Shown: piece after piece, positions 17,337 through 26,016 of the stretch
Layout: every line of letters begins with the position of its first letter
How positions within the stretch are numbered: the first letter of the stretch is position 1
From: Clostridia bacterium
GTDB taxonomy: Bacteria > Bacillota > Clostridia > Oscillospirales > Acutalibacteraceae
Direction: 5' to 3'
DNA length: 64,000 bases
Assembly: GCA_900755895.1 (NCBI GenBank)
Contig: CAAEIG010000102.1
Location: 62,001 to 126,000 of the forward strand
The notes under the pieces: generated by a model
What the model was told of the DNA's origin: nothing
What the model saw: the letters and a program-made list of their open reading frames with translations, nothing else
The model's database searches: none
Translations under genes and position numbers: made by a program

Positions 17337-18239
17337 ATGGGCTCTGTGTTGGAAGGCATCACCCAGACAGGGGAGATAATTCTGGACTTGGCCCGCCAGT
17401 TTGCCCTAAAAGATGCTGTGGATGTGGCTATCATCACCTTGCTGCTCTACAGTGCCATCAAGCTGCTGCGGGAGACCCGTGCCGGGCAGCTGGTGAAGGG
17501 TATCATTTTGCTGGTTGTGCTGTTTCTTATCTCCTCTTGGCAGGATTTGTTGATGTTAAACGCCATTCTGCGGATGTTCCTGCAGTCGGGCATTGTCATA
17601 GTGGTCATTCTGTTTCAGCCTGAGATCCGCAAAGCTCTGGAGCAGGTGGGACACAGCAAGGTGGCCCAGTCCCTGGTGAGCGCGGTGTCTGTCAAGGAGA
17701 CTGAGGACAAGGCGCAGATTCGAAAGGCCATAGAGGGTGTGGTGGATGCCACACAAATTTTGCAGCAGATGCGCATGGGCGCTCTGATCGTCTTTGAACG
17801 CAAGACGAAACTGGGCGAGATCGTTGCCACAGGTACGGTGGTGGAAGCGGCTCCCTCTGCGCAGTTGATTGCCAATATTTTTTTCAATAAAGCGCCCCTT
17901 CATGATGGCGCCATGATTATTCGCGAGGGACAAGTTTACGCGGCGGGGTGCATCTTGCCGCTGACCAGCAACGAGAATGTCAGCGTTGAGCTGGGCACTC
18001 GCCATCGGGCGGCTTTGGGCATCAGCGAGAACTCTGATGCTGTGGTGGTGGTGGTCTCGGAGGAGACAGCCCAAATCTCCATTGCGTTGGAGGGAAAGCT
18101 TACCCGGAACTACAATCGTGTCACCCTGCGGGAGGTGCTGGAGCGCACCTTGGTGGGCACTCCCAATGAAGCCTCCACTGGCAAGCGGATTCTGGACAAG
18201 CTTGGCCTGAGTGACCGGGCTGTCAGAAAGGGGGATTGA
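17337..18239 (+). CDS. cdaA: Diadenylate cyclase CdaA
   Basis: CdaA makes cyclic di-AMP from two ATP at the membrane; the messenger controls potassium and osmolyte uptake and wall homeostasis. The N-terminal 90 residues hold hydrophobic segments (about 25-45, 53-72, 78-95), followed by a DisA_N catalytic domain. Both signature motifs are intact: DGA at 190-192 (APLHDGAMII) and RHR at 222-224 (GTRHRAALG). At 300 residues it is slightly longer than the B. subtilis enzyme. The cdaR gene starts 3 bases after its stop, the classic pairing with its membrane regulator; glmM, which often follows, is not here. AAAGGGGTGG precedes ATG 17337. Confidence 0.96.
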   Translation: MGSVLEGITQTGEIILDLARQFALKDAVDVAIITLLLYSAIKLLRETRAGQLVKGIILLVVLFLISSWQDLLMLNAILRMFLQSGIVIVVILFQPEIRKALEQVGHSKVAQSLVSAVSVKETEDKAQIRKAIEGVVDATQILQQMRMGALIVFERKTKLGEIVATGTVVEAAPSAQLIANIFFNKAPLHDGAMIIREGQVYAAGCILPLTSNENVSVELGTRHRAALGISENSDAVVVVVSEETAQISIALEGKLTRNYNRVTLREVLERTLVGTPNEASTGKRILDKLGLSDRAVRKGD

Positions 18240-18242
18240 CGG

Positions 18243-19670
18243 ATGAACGAAGAAAAGAAGCGTCCGGAAGAACCCCGGGGAGAGAAAAAACGTCTTGCTC
18301 TTGGAAAGATCTTTTACCACAACACCTTTGTTTTGGTGTTCTCTCTGTTGGTGGCAATTATCTCCTGGTTTTTCATGATGGCCACCAGTTCTGACCGAGG
18401 GGTCACCGTGGAGGATGTTCCCATTCAAGTGCGGTACTCCTCAGCCGCTCAGGAAGAGGGGCTGGAGGTGTTCCACATGTCCAGCGAGACCGTGAATCTG
18501 CAGGTTACTGGCAATACGCTGTTGACGTCCCAGCTGACCGCCAATGATTTTGAGGTCAGTGTCACGTTGAACCCCACGGATACCTCTGTCACTGGAAATA
18601 CTTTGCAGAAGATGGATGTCCAGGTGCAGGCAGTCAAAGCCAACACCTTGACAAATTTTGAGATTGCCCGGGTGACTCCGGAAGAGGTCACATTGGAGTA
18701 CGACCGTTTTCAAGAGGTGAACCTGCCCATTGAGAGTGATATCCAATGTAGGTCCGCTGACGGGTATTACGCCTCTACTCCCATTCTTTCGGCAGATAAT
18801 GTGACCATCAGCGGTCCCAGTTCCTCGGTTGCCAGGATCAAGCGAGTGGCTGTCAGCTATAATGTGGAGTCCGAACTGAAGGAAGATGCGCAGTTTTCTT
18901 GTCCGCTGGTGCTTTATGACGAGCACAATCAGGAAATTACCAATACTGCAGGGCTTTATCTGGAGATGAACGTAGACAAAGTGGATGTGACCATTCCCGT
19001 TACACCGGTGAAGACGGTCAACCTGACTGCTACCACGGTCCATCAGCCCGAGGGGTTCTCTCAGGACCGCATTCAGATTGAGCCTTCCACCATCACGATT
19101 GCCGGTACAGCCAATACCCTCTCCGGTATCAGTGAGATTCAGCTGGATACCGTGATTGATTTCGCAGATTTGGAGGCTGGTACCACCAACACCTTTACTG
19201 CGGATATCCCCTTGCCTTCCGGTGTGAGAAACATCGCCTCGGTGGGAGACAGTACCACGCCTGCTCAGGCCACGGTGACCATAAACCTCAATGGGTATAG
19301 TGAGATGTCTGTTTCTGTTGGGGCTTCCAATATGCAGATCACAAATCCCCCGGCAGGTATGGAGGCGGCGTTGGCAACCAGTTCCCTGGTGGTAACCCTG
19401 GTGGGTCCGGAAGCCCAGGTGAGTCGTCTGACCGGTGAAAACGTTGCGGTGACTGTGGATTTAGCTAATTTCCAGGATCGTACCGGTACGGTGGAAGTGC
19501 CTGCAACGGTTACTTTGACAGGCAGTGCAGCGAGTTCCTGTTGGGCAACGGGTGAGTATACCGTGTCCGTCAACATCAGCCAACCGTCAGCTGTGTCCAC
19601 CGCACGGATGATAGCCCGGGATCCAGAAAGCAGCGAAGAAGGGGATGTGGCTGCCACGCCCCAAAAGTAA
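18243..19670 (+). CDS. cdaR: CdaA regulator CdaR (YbbR-domain protein)
   Basis: The 475-residue protein has one N-terminal membrane anchor (about 28-45, FVLVFSLLVAIISWFFMM) and an extracytoplasmic part built of about four YbbR domains. These are beta-rich repeats with a 'V.V.GP.S.V..I' element, for example VTISGPSSSVARIKRV near residue 190 and VVTLVGPEAQVSRL near 385. CdaR binds CdaA and tunes its cyclase activity from outside the membrane. The gene directly follows cdaA and ends at a strong terminator. The C-terminal 30 residues are low-complexity. Confidence 0.93.
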   Translation: MNEEKKRPEEPRGEKKRLALGKIFYHNTFVLVFSLLVAIISWFFMMATSSDRGVTVEDVPIQVRYSSAAQEEGLEVFHMSSETVNLQVTGNTLLTSQLTANDFEVSVTLNPTDTSVTGNTLQKMDVQVQAVKANTLTNFEIARVTPEEVTLEYDRFQEVNLPIESDIQCRSADGYYASTPILSADNVTISGPSSSVARIKRVAVSYNVESELKEDAQFSCPLVLYDEHNQEITNTAGLYLEMNVDKVDVTIPVTPVKTVNLTATTVHQPEGFSQDRIQIEPSTITIAGTANTLSGISEIQLDTVIDFADLEAGTTNTFTADIPLPSGVRNIASVGDSTTPAQATVTINLNGYSEMSVSVGASNMQITNPPAGMEAALATSSLVVTLVGPEAQVSRLTGENVAVTVDLANFQDRTGTVEVPATVTLTGSAASSCWATGEYTVSVNISQPSAVSTARMIARDPESSEEGDVAATPQK

Positions 19671-19688
19671 GTTTAGATCAGGTGAATC

Positions 19689-19730
19689 AAAAGAGCGCAC
19701 GGGGATTTTTCTTCCGGGGCGCTCTTTTCT
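19689..19730 (+). terminator. Rho-independent terminator after cdaR
   Basis: AAAAGAGCGC pairs with GCGCTCTTTT across a loop of about 20 bases, followed by CTTTGC. It separates cdaAR from the DUF951-prfA unit, whose promoter begins at the next base. Confidence 0.85.
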
Positions 19731-19759
19731 TTGCAAAATTCGGCGGATGGGTGTATAAT
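19731..19759 (+). promoter_or_regulatory. SigA-type promoter for DUF951-prfA
   Basis: TTGCAA (19731-19736), a 17-base spacer, then TATAAT (19754-19759). It is placed immediately after the cdaR terminator and 43 bases before the DUF951 start. Confidence 0.7.
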
Positions 19760-19802
19760 AATAAATCAGTTTTGTGCAACGAATCAGGAAAGGATGAGCG
19801 GT

Positions 19803-19994
19803 ATGGATGTCCGTGTCAACGATGTTCTGCGGATGAAGAAGCCCCACCCCTGCGGCTGTTATGAGTTCACCGTGCTGCGGGCGGGCATGGATTTTCGCAT
19901 CCGCTGCAACCAGTGCGGCCGTGAGGTGATGATCTCCCGATTCAAGTGTGAGAAGAATATCAAGCGAATTCTCCGGAGCGAGACGGAGCAGTAG
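19803..19994 (+). CDS. DUF951 small zinc-ribbon-like protein
   Basis: The 63-residue protein matches the DUF951 family: 'V.DV..MKKPHPCG...' then 'VLRAG.DF.I.C..CGR.V.I.R....K.IK.IL'. Cysteines in HPCGC and RCNQCG could bind a metal. Its role is not known; members commonly sit near core housekeeping genes, as here before prfA. ATG 19803 was chosen because AAAGGATG lies at the right distance; ATG 19794 overlaps that site. Confidence 0.85.
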   Translation: MDVRVNDVLRMKKPHPCGCYEFTVLRAGMDFRIRCNQCGREVMISRFKCEKNIKRILRSETEQ

Positions 19995-20050
19995 GTGGCT
20001 TTTCCAAATCTGAAACCAATGGAAAGAAATTTGGAAAGGCAGTGTTTGTG

Positions 20051-21124
20051 GTGTTTGAAAATCTCAGTGTATTTGAAAATCGCTATGAAGAATTGAATCT
20101 CAAGCTTTACGACCCTGATACAGTGGCCCAGCGAGAGCTGTACACCTCTCTGATGAAAGAGCACAAGGAGATCCAGCCCATTGTGGAGACGTATCGCGCT
20201 TATCGCCGGTGCGAGGAGGATCTTGCCGGTGCCAAGGAGTTGCTGGAGGAATCCAGCGACAGAGAGCTGCGGGAAATGGCCCAGCAGGAGCTCAAGGAGA
20301 AAAGTGAGGAACTGACCCGCCTGGAAGAGGAATTGAAGCTGCTGCTTCTGCCCAAGGATCCCAATGACGAAAAGAACGTCATCATGGAGATCCGGGGTGG
20401 AGCCGGTGGGGAAGAGGCCGCCTTGTTTGCCTATACCCTTTACCGTATGTACACCATGTATGCGGAGAAAAAAGGTTGGCGTACCGAAATCGTCTCTCTG
20501 AACGAGACGGAATTGGGCGGTTTTAAAGAGGTCAGTTTTTTGATTGACGGAGAGGGCGCCTATTCCCGCTTGAAGTACGAAAGCGGTGTCCATCGTGTGC
20601 AGCGGGTTCCGGAAACGGAGACTCAGGGGCGCATTCACACTTCCACGGCTACTGTGGCGGTGCTGCCCGAGGCCGAGGAAGTGGAGCTGGAGATCGACCC
20701 CAAGGATTTGCAGATTGACACTTTCCGCTCCAGTGGAGCAGGAGGCCAGCATATCAACAAGACGTCGTCGGCAATCCGTGTTACCCACTTGCCCACAGGC
20801 ATGGTGGTGGAGTGCCAGGATGAACGCAGTCAGTACAAGAATAAGGAAAAAGCCCTAAAGGTTCTCCGCGCCAGGTTGTTAGATCAGGAGCAGAAAAAGG
20901 CCGATGACCAGGTGGCTCAGGAGCGCCGGAGTCAAGTGGGTACCGGGGACCGGTCCGAGCGAATCCGGACCTACAATTTCCCTCAGGCCCGCGTGACAGA
21001 TCATCGCATTGGTTTGACGTTATATAAATTGGATGAAATTCTGGGCGGCACTTTGGATGAGGTTATCGACAGTCTAACTGCCGCAGACCGGGCTGCTCAG
21101 TTGGAAGCTTCCCAGCAGGGATAA
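20051..21124 (+). CDS. prfA: Peptide chain release factor 1
   Basis: RF1 ends translation at UAA and UAG. The 357-residue protein has the helical domain 1, the codon-recognition region (about 180-195, within the stretch RVPETETQGRIHTST) and the universal GGQ tripeptide at 231-233 (SSGAGGQHINKT), which catalyses peptidyl-tRNA hydrolysis. I chose GTG 20051 (MFENLSVFENRYEEL) because it fits the family N-terminus; GTG 20042 and 20048 are alternatives, and GGAAAGG lies at 20032-20038. The RF1 methylase gene prmC, often adjacent, is not present; a TsaC-CoaE fusion follows 12 bases downstream. Confidence 0.97.
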   Translation: MFENLSVFENRYEELNLKLYDPDTVAQRELYTSLMKEHKEIQPIVETYRAYRRCEEDLAGAKELLEESSDRELREMAQQELKEKSEELTRLEEELKLLLLPKDPNDEKNVIMEIRGGAGGEEAALFAYTLYRMYTMYAEKKGWRTEIVSLNETELGGFKEVSFLIDGEGAYSRLKYESGVHRVQRVPETETQGRIHTSTATVAVLPEAEEVELEIDPKDLQIDTFRSSGAGGQHINKTSSAIRVTHLPTGMVVECQDERSQYKNKEKALKVLRARLLDQEQKKADDQVAQERRSQVGTGDRSERIRTYNFPQARVTDHRIGLTLYKLDEILGGTLDEVIDSLTAADRAAQLEASQQG

Positions 21125-21136
21125 GGAGGGAGCGCA

Positions 21137-22750
21137 ATGGAAACCTTACTGTTAAGCGACAGTTGCCCTGGAGATATTGAAAAGGCCGGAGAGATCCTGA
21201 GGCAGGGTGGACTGGTTGCCATCCCCACGGAGACGGTGTATGGCCTTGCCGCCAACGCCTTGGATGGAGAAGCAGTGAAAAAGATTTATCAGGCGAAAGG
21301 AAGACCATCCGATAACCCGCTGATCGTCCACATCAGTGATGTGGCCCAGTTGCCTCCTTTGGTGAAAGAGGTGCCCGAAGCTGCCCGTAAGTTGGCAGCG
21401 GTGTTCTGGCCGGGGCCCTTGACCATCATTTTGGAAAAGTCCTCGAGGATTCCTGACCAGACCAGTGGGGGGCTGGATACTGTGGCGGTGCGCTGCCCCT
21501 ATCATCCCACGGCGAGAGCTGTGATTGACGCAGCAGGAGTGCCCTTGGCAGCGCCTTCCGCTAATCTCTCTGGAAAACCCAGTCCCACCACGTTCCGCCA
21601 TGTTCAGGAGGATCTCACCGGACGGGTGGATGCTCTTCTGGACGGGGGAGATTGTACCGTGGGAGTGGAGTCCACAGTGATTACGCTGGTGACCGACGTT
21701 CCCCGGATTCTCCGTCCGGGTGGGGTGACTCTAGCTCAGCTGGAGCGCGTCTTGGGACAGGTGGAGGTGGACCCTGCCGTGATCCATCAAATGGAGCAAG
21801 GGCAAAAGGCTTCCTCCCCGGGGATGAAGTATAAGCATTATTCCCCAGTTGCCGATGTGGTGATCTTGGACGCATCCCAAGAGGATTACCTCCAGTATGT
21901 GAATCAGAGGGGGGACGGTTGGGCTCTCTGCTTTGAGGAGGACGTTCCCCTTTTGCAGGTGCCTTCCATGTCTTATGGCAGCCGGTATGACGACAATTCT
22001 CAGGCTCACCGGCTGTTTCAAGCCCTTCATCAGTTGGATGAGTCCGGCGCCCAAAAGGCTTATGCCCGGATCCCTCGAAAGCGGGGAGTGGGTTTGGCTG
22101 TCTATAACCGCTTGATTCGAGCGGCGGCCTTCCAAGTGATAAATCCTCGAAAGCGTCATATTGTGGGCCTGACTGGGCCTACTGGCGCTGGGAAATCCAC
22201 AGTGGCGGAGTTTTTGCAGAACCACGGTTGCTATATTGTTGACTGTGATAAAGCCACCCGCAGTGCCCAGGTTTACGATGGCCCCTGTTTGGCTGAACTT
22301 TCGACAGCCTTTGGCCCCGAGATTCTCCAAGGTGGGGTGCTGAATCGTGCAGAACTTGCCAAACGCGCCTTTTCGTCGGACGAAGCCCGGGCCCGGTTGG
22401 GGGAAATCACATTCCCGCGGATTCTTCGCCGAGTACGGGAGCTGATCCAGGCAGGCGAGGAGCAAGGGTATCGTGTGCTGGTGCTGGATGCCCCCACGCT
22501 GTTTGAATCGGGACTGGATTCCGCCTGCTCTCGGATTCTCGTGGTGGATGCGCCCAAGGAGGAACGTCTTGCTCGGGTGCTTCGGAGGGATGGAATCACC
22601 AAGGAAGCTGCTCTGCGCCGGCTGGAGGCTCAGCCCACTTCGGACTTTTACACCTCCCGAGGCGATTGGGTGGTGGAGAATCCCTCAGGCGCGCAGCTGG
22701 AAGAGCTGCTGCTCCCCATTTTAGATGAGTTGGAGAACACTTGCCTATGA
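21137..22750 (+). CDS. tsaC-coaE: Fused TsaC/Sua5 threonylcarbamoyl-AMP synthase and CoaE dephospho-CoA kinase
   Basis: One uninterrupted 537-residue frame joins two essential enzymes. Residues 1-205 are a YrdC/Sua5 domain (IPTETVYGLAANA; KGRPSDNPLIVHI; APSANLSGKPSPT) that makes threonylcarbamoyl-AMP for tRNA t6A. Residues 205-335 are the Sua5 C-terminal domain, including SPGMKYKHYSP and GVGLAVYNRLIRAA. Residues 340-537 are a full CoaE P-loop kinase (GLTGPTGAGKST at about 346-357, DCDKATR, APTLFESG, lid VLRRDGITKEAAL) for the last step of CoA synthesis. Both halves keep their key motifs. AAGGAGG precedes ATG 21137. A lytic transglycosylase, the usual neighbour of coaE in Clostridia, overlaps its stop. 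A frameshift artefact is unlikely because no stop or length gap is seen at the junction. Confidence 0.93.
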   Translation: METLLLSDSCPGDIEKAGEILRQGGLVAIPTETVYGLAANALDGEAVKKIYQAKGRPSDNPLIVHISDVAQLPPLVKEVPEAARKLAAVFWPGPLTIILEKSSRIPDQTSGGLDTVAVRCPYHPTARAVIDAAGVPLAAPSANLSGKPSPTTFRHVQEDLTGRVDALLDGGDCTVGVESTVITLVTDVPRILRPGGVTLAQLERVLGQVEVDPAVIHQMEQGQKASSPGMKYKHYSPVADVVILDASQEDYLQYVNQRGDGWALCFEEDVPLLQVPSMSYGSRYDDNSQAHRLFQALHQLDESGAQKAYARIPRKRGVGLAVYNRLIRAAAFQVINPRKRHIVGLTGPTGAGKSTVAEFLQNHGCYIVDCDKATRSAQVYDGPCLAELSTAFGPEILQGGVLNRAELAKRAFSSDEARARLGEITFPRILRRVRELIQAGEEQGYRVLVLDAPTLFESGLDSACSRILVVDAPKEERLARVLRRDGITKEAALRRLEAQPTSDFYTSRGDWVVENPSGAQLEELLLPILDELENTCL

Positions 22751-23307
22751 GAAAAGGTTGTTTGACCTGCTTGATTCTGGTGGTACTTCTGATCGCAGTG
22801 GGGGTGCTGTTTGGCCCAAAGCTGAAGGAGAAAGTGTTGTTGTTCCTGTATCCTCAGCGCTACACCCAGTTGGTGCAGCAGGAGGCTGCCGAATTCCAGC
22901 TGGATCCGGATCTTGTGTTTGCTGTCATCAAGACAGAGAGCGGTTTTGATCCGGAAGCCCGCTCCCATGCTGACGCTATGGGGCTGATGCAGCTGACCCA
23001 GGAGACCTTTGATTGGATTGCGTCCCTCTATCCTCCAGAGGATTCCAGCGCTGGTGTGTACGATCCCCAGGCGAATATCCACTGTGGCTGCGCGTTGCTC
23101 CGGCTGTTGTTGGACCAGTATGGCAGTGTGGATGTGGCTCTGGCTGCCTACAATGCAGGGATGGGCAATGTGTCCCAGTGGCTTGGCAGTCAGGAGTATT
23201 CTCACGATGGGGAGACGCTGCACACCATCCCCTATCCGGAAACGGACGCTTATGTCAAGAAAGTCCGGCGAGCCTACGAGATGTATGCAAAGCTTTATCC
23301 GGATTAA
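22747..23307 (+). CDS. Membrane-anchored lytic transglycosylase (SLT family)
   Basis: The 186-residue protein has an N-terminal membrane anchor (about 5-23) and a single SLT domain. Catalytic Glu64 sits in KTESGF, followed by AMGLMQLT, AANIHCG-type helix and AAYNAGMG. The enzyme cleaves the MurNAc-GlcNAc bond of peptidoglycan, leaving 1,6-anhydro-MurNAc, outside the membrane. ATG 22747 overlaps the stop of the TsaC-CoaE gene (ATGA), so they are cotranscribed and coupled. Clostridial coaE genes are often followed by such a gene. Confidence 0.92.
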   Translation: MRKGCLTCLILVVLLIAVGVLFGPKLKEKVLLFLYPQRYTQLVQQEAAEFQLDPDLVFAVIKTESGFDPEARSHADAMGLMQLTQETFDWIASLYPPEDSSAGVYDPQANIHCGCALLRLLLDQYGSVDVALAAYNAGMGNVSQWLGSQEYSHDGETLHTIPYPETDAYVKKVRRAYEMYAKLYPD

Positions 23308-23436
23308 AGGGGAAGCCGTTGCATTTTGACAGAATTCGTGCTAGAGTAGAGAAGGCCTTTCCAAGGAGGCTTATCCAAGGAATAAATCGGCGGAAGGATC
23401 CGCCAAAGCCATAAATTGACAGGAGGCAAGGAACCA

Positions 23437-24849
23437 ATGTCCAAGAAAACTGAAAAGATCGACGCTAAGGAGCTGGCGAAAGAGCTTCTCAATGACAAGA
23501 CCCATGGTGCTGAAAAGTCCGGCGCCAAGGCTATGGAAAAGGCATTTAAGTTCTGCGAAGGCTACAAGACCTTCCTGGACGAGGCCAAGACTGAGCGCGA
23601 GGCTGTGACCTGGGCTGTTAAGGCTGCCGAGGCCGAGGGCTTCGAGGAGTTTGATCCCGACAAAAAGTATAAGGCTGGGGATAAGGTCTATTACAACAAC
23701 CGCGGCAAGGCAATGTGCCTGGCAGTGATTGGCAAGAAGGGCCTGAAGCACGGCGCCCGGATCTGTGCTGCTCACATCGACAATCCCCGCATTGATTTGA
23801 AGCCCATTCCGCTTTATGAGTCCAATGAGCTGGCCATGATGAAGACTCACTATTATGGCGGTATCAAGAAGTACCAGTGGGTTGCCATGCCCCTGGCTCT
23901 GCATGGTAAGATTGTCCGCAAGGACGGTGAGGAAATCACTGTGCGCGTGGGCGAAAAGGAAGGTGATCCCCAGTTCACCATCACCGATATCCTGCCTCAC
24001 CTGGGCAAGGATCAGACTGTGAAGAAACTGGGAGAGGCCTTCACTGGCGAGGATCTCAATGTGCTGGCAGGCAGCCTTCCCTTGGCCGACGCTGAGGGCG
24101 ATCAGCTGTTCAAGCTCAATGTCATGAAGATTCTCCACGACAAGTACGGCATTGTGGAGGGCGATTTGATCTCTGCTGAGCTGTGCTTTGTTCCCGCCTT
24201 CAAAGCAGTGGATATCGGCTTTGACCGCAGCATGGTGGGCGCTTATGGCCATGACGACCGCGTCAGCGCTTATCCCATTCTGGAAGCCATCTTCAAGTGT
24301 GAGGATCCCGAGTACACTTGCATTTCCGTGCTGGCTGACAAAGAGGAGATCGGCAGCGTAGGCAACACCGGTCTTTGCTCTGAGTTCCTCAACTACTTTG
24401 TGGAGGATTTGGCCGATGCTGAGGGCCTGAAGGTGCGTCATGTGTTCACCAAGTCTACTTGCCTGTCCGCAGACGTTACCGCTGCGTTTGATCCCAACTA
24501 CGCTTCTGCCTATGAGGCAGGCAACTCCTGCTATCTGAACCGTGGCGTGGGTGTTTCCAAGTACACCGGATCCCGCGGCAAGAGTGGCTCCAACGACGCC
24601 CATGCTGAGTTTGTGGCTGAGGTTCGCAAGATTTTTGACGACAACGAGGTTTTGTGGCAGATCGGCGAGCTGGGCAAGGTTGACCAGGGCGGCGGTGGCA
24701 CCGTGGCTCTGGATATCTCCCGCATGAATGTGGATGTCATCGATGTAGGTGTGCCGGTGCTCTCCATGCACGCTCCCTTCGAGGTGGTTTCCAAGCTGGA
24801 CGTGTATATGGCCTACAAGGGCTTCAAGGCTTACTTTGAGGCAAAATAA
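23437..24849 (+). CDS. M18-family aspartyl aminopeptidase
   Basis: The 470-residue cytosolic metallopeptidase of the M18 family removes N-terminal acidic residues, as known members do. Zinc-site segments are AAHIDNPRIDLKP (His113), LADKEEIGS (Glu pair with the metal and general base) and a late SMHAPFEV His, in the family order. AGGAGG is 10 bases before ATG 23437; the longer reading from TTG 23416 has no such site. Codon use is strongly biased, suggesting high expression. It stands alone with its own terminator. Confidence 0.92.
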   Translation: MSKKTEKIDAKELAKELLNDKTHGAEKSGAKAMEKAFKFCEGYKTFLDEAKTEREAVTWAVKAAEAEGFEEFDPDKKYKAGDKVYYNNRGKAMCLAVIGKKGLKHGARICAAHIDNPRIDLKPIPLYESNELAMMKTHYYGGIKKYQWVAMPLALHGKIVRKDGEEITVRVGEKEGDPQFTITDILPHLGKDQTVKKLGEAFTGEDLNVLAGSLPLADAEGDQLFKLNVMKILHDKYGIVEGDLISAELCFVPAFKAVDIGFDRSMVGAYGHDDRVSAYPILEAIFKCEDPEYTCISVLADKEEIGSVGNTGLCSEFLNYFVEDLADAEGLKVRHVFTKSTCLSADVTAAFDPNYASAYEAGNSCYLNRGVGVSKYTGSRGKSGSNDAHAEFVAEVRKIFDDNEVLWQIGELGKVDQGGGGTVALDISRMNVDVIDVGVPVLSMHAPFEVVSKLDVYMAYKGFKAYFEAK

Positions 24850-24869
24850 GGCAGGGTTCTGCCATAGGA

Positions 24870-24897
24870 AAAGCTCCGGGTGACCGGAGCTTTTTTG
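24870..24897 (+). terminator. Rho-independent terminator after M18 peptidase
   Basis: AAGCTCCGG pairs with CCGGAGCTT around a GTGA-type loop, followed by TTTTTTG. Confidence 0.9.
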
Positions 24898-24953
24898 TTG
24901 TTTTAGGCAAGAGAGTTTTTCATTTCCCTGTTTCTTTTTTTCGGGAACTTGTG

Positions 24954-24959
24954 TATAAT
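24954..24959 (+). promoter_or_regulatory. Probable -10 element for the VanY-like gene
   Basis: A perfect TATAAT within TGTGTATAATAA lies 58 bases before the TTG start. The -35 region is a T-rich run without a good TTGACA, so the promoter is tentative. Confidence 0.4.
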
Positions 24960-25016
24960 AAACGGGTAGAAAAAGATCGCCCTCCGGGGCTTTGCGATAG
25001 ATTGTGAGGGAACACA

Positions 25017-25907
25017 TTGCCTAGACGCCGTGGAAAGCGAGTGGTCCTCAATCGGACGGATCACCGCATTGATATAGGCCCTGCGGGGCGCAACCTGTTC
25101 ATCTCTCGGGACAAGCAGCAGCAATCCCGCCAAGCTCGGCGGATCAAATTGGGAATGAATGCTGTGATAGCTCTGGGAGTTTTGGTCATTGTTGCAGGAT
25201 TTGGTTTCTTTGTGGCATTTTATCTAGTGCCCTATTTCCAAGTGGAGATGCGCATCAACACTTCCAGTATCTCCTCTGTGGATGGAGGGACTGAGCAGAG
25301 CCAGGTGGAGATGCCCTCTTATGACAGCATGGGGCTGCCTGTGTACAGCGATGACGTGAGTTTATTTGTCATCAATCAAAACGAGCCCCAAGATGCCTCC
25401 TATGTGCCCAACTTAGTGGAAGCGCAGGGGGTCCAGGTGGAGGCCCACATTGTCAGTGCGTTGAACATGATGGTGGAAGCTGCCAAGGCGGACGGTCTGG
25501 CATTGGTGTTCACCGAGGGTTATGTCTCCTATGAGACCCAGCAGCAGCGCTACGAGGAAAAAGTGACGCAGCTGATGGAGCTGGAGGGTCTGACCACTGT
25601 GATGGCCAGAACGCAGGCGCGGCTGGAGGTCCCCATGGCCGGGGAGTGCGATCAGCAGACCGGCATGTGCGTTCGGGTGGACGCAAACCCGGATGCATTT
25701 GCTGATTCCAAGACCTGTTCTTGGCTGCGGACGAATATGGGAAAATATGGATTCATTTTCCGTTGGCCTGAGGGTGGAGAGGATTACACCGGCTGTCAGG
25801 AAGATTTAACCGTACTGCGGTATGTGGGCAGTGAGAATGCTACGGCTATGCAGCAGCGTTCCATGTGCTTGGAGGAATACATCAGTTACCTGGCCAACCA
25901 GGGGTGA
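25017..25907 (+). CDS. VanY-like (M15B) membrane protein without zinc ligands
   Basis: The 296-residue protein has a basic cytosolic N-terminus, one membrane segment (about 46-74) and an outer domain matching D,D-carboxypeptidase VanY. Recognised parts are EGYVSYETQQ (normally SGYRSYxxQ), DQQTGMCVRVD (normally SEHQTGLAVD), WLRTNMGKYGFIFRWP, and LRYVGSENATAM before a C-terminal EEYISYL helix. The first zinc His is Gln, the catalytic Arg is Val, and the 'EPWHxRYVG' box reads DLTVLRYVG. The second zinc His and the acidic pair are therefore changed; only the middle Asp remains. It is probably not a peptidase, but may still bind peptidoglycan peptides. Start is TTG 25017 with GAGGGAA upstream. Confidence 0.82.
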   Translation: MPRRRGKRVVLNRTDHRIDIGPAGRNLFISRDKQQQSRQARRIKLGMNAVIALGVLVIVAGFGFFVAFYLVPYFQVEMRINTSSISSVDGGTEQSQVEMPSYDSMGLPVYSDDVSLFVINQNEPQDASYVPNLVEAQGVQVEAHIVSALNMMVEAAKADGLALVFTEGYVSYETQQQRYEEKVTQLMELEGLTTVMARTQARLEVPMAGECDQQTGMCVRVDANPDAFADSKTCSWLRTNMGKYGFIFRWPEGGEDYTGCQEDLTVLRYVGSENATAMQQRSMCLEEYISYLANQG

Positions 25908-25938
25908 AGATTTCCCAGGAAAAAGAAAAAACTTCCTC

Positions 25939-25967
25939 TTGCATTTTTGACAAGAGTATGCTACAAT
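25939..25967 (+). promoter_or_regulatory. SigA-type promoter for rpmE
   Basis: TTGCAT (25939-25944), a 17-base spacer and TACAAT (25962-25967), 50 bases before the rpmE start. A TTGACA nearby (25947) is only 9 bases from the -10 and is not used in this reading. Confidence 0.55.
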
Positions 25968-26016
25968 ATCTTGCGATTGATTTGAAACATCCCAACCGTA
26001 AAGAGGTGAAACGAAG

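Noticed and set aside
25947..25967. TTGACA at 25947 as the rpmE -35
   Set aside because: The spacing to TACAAT is 9 bases; TTGCAT at 25939 gives 17.
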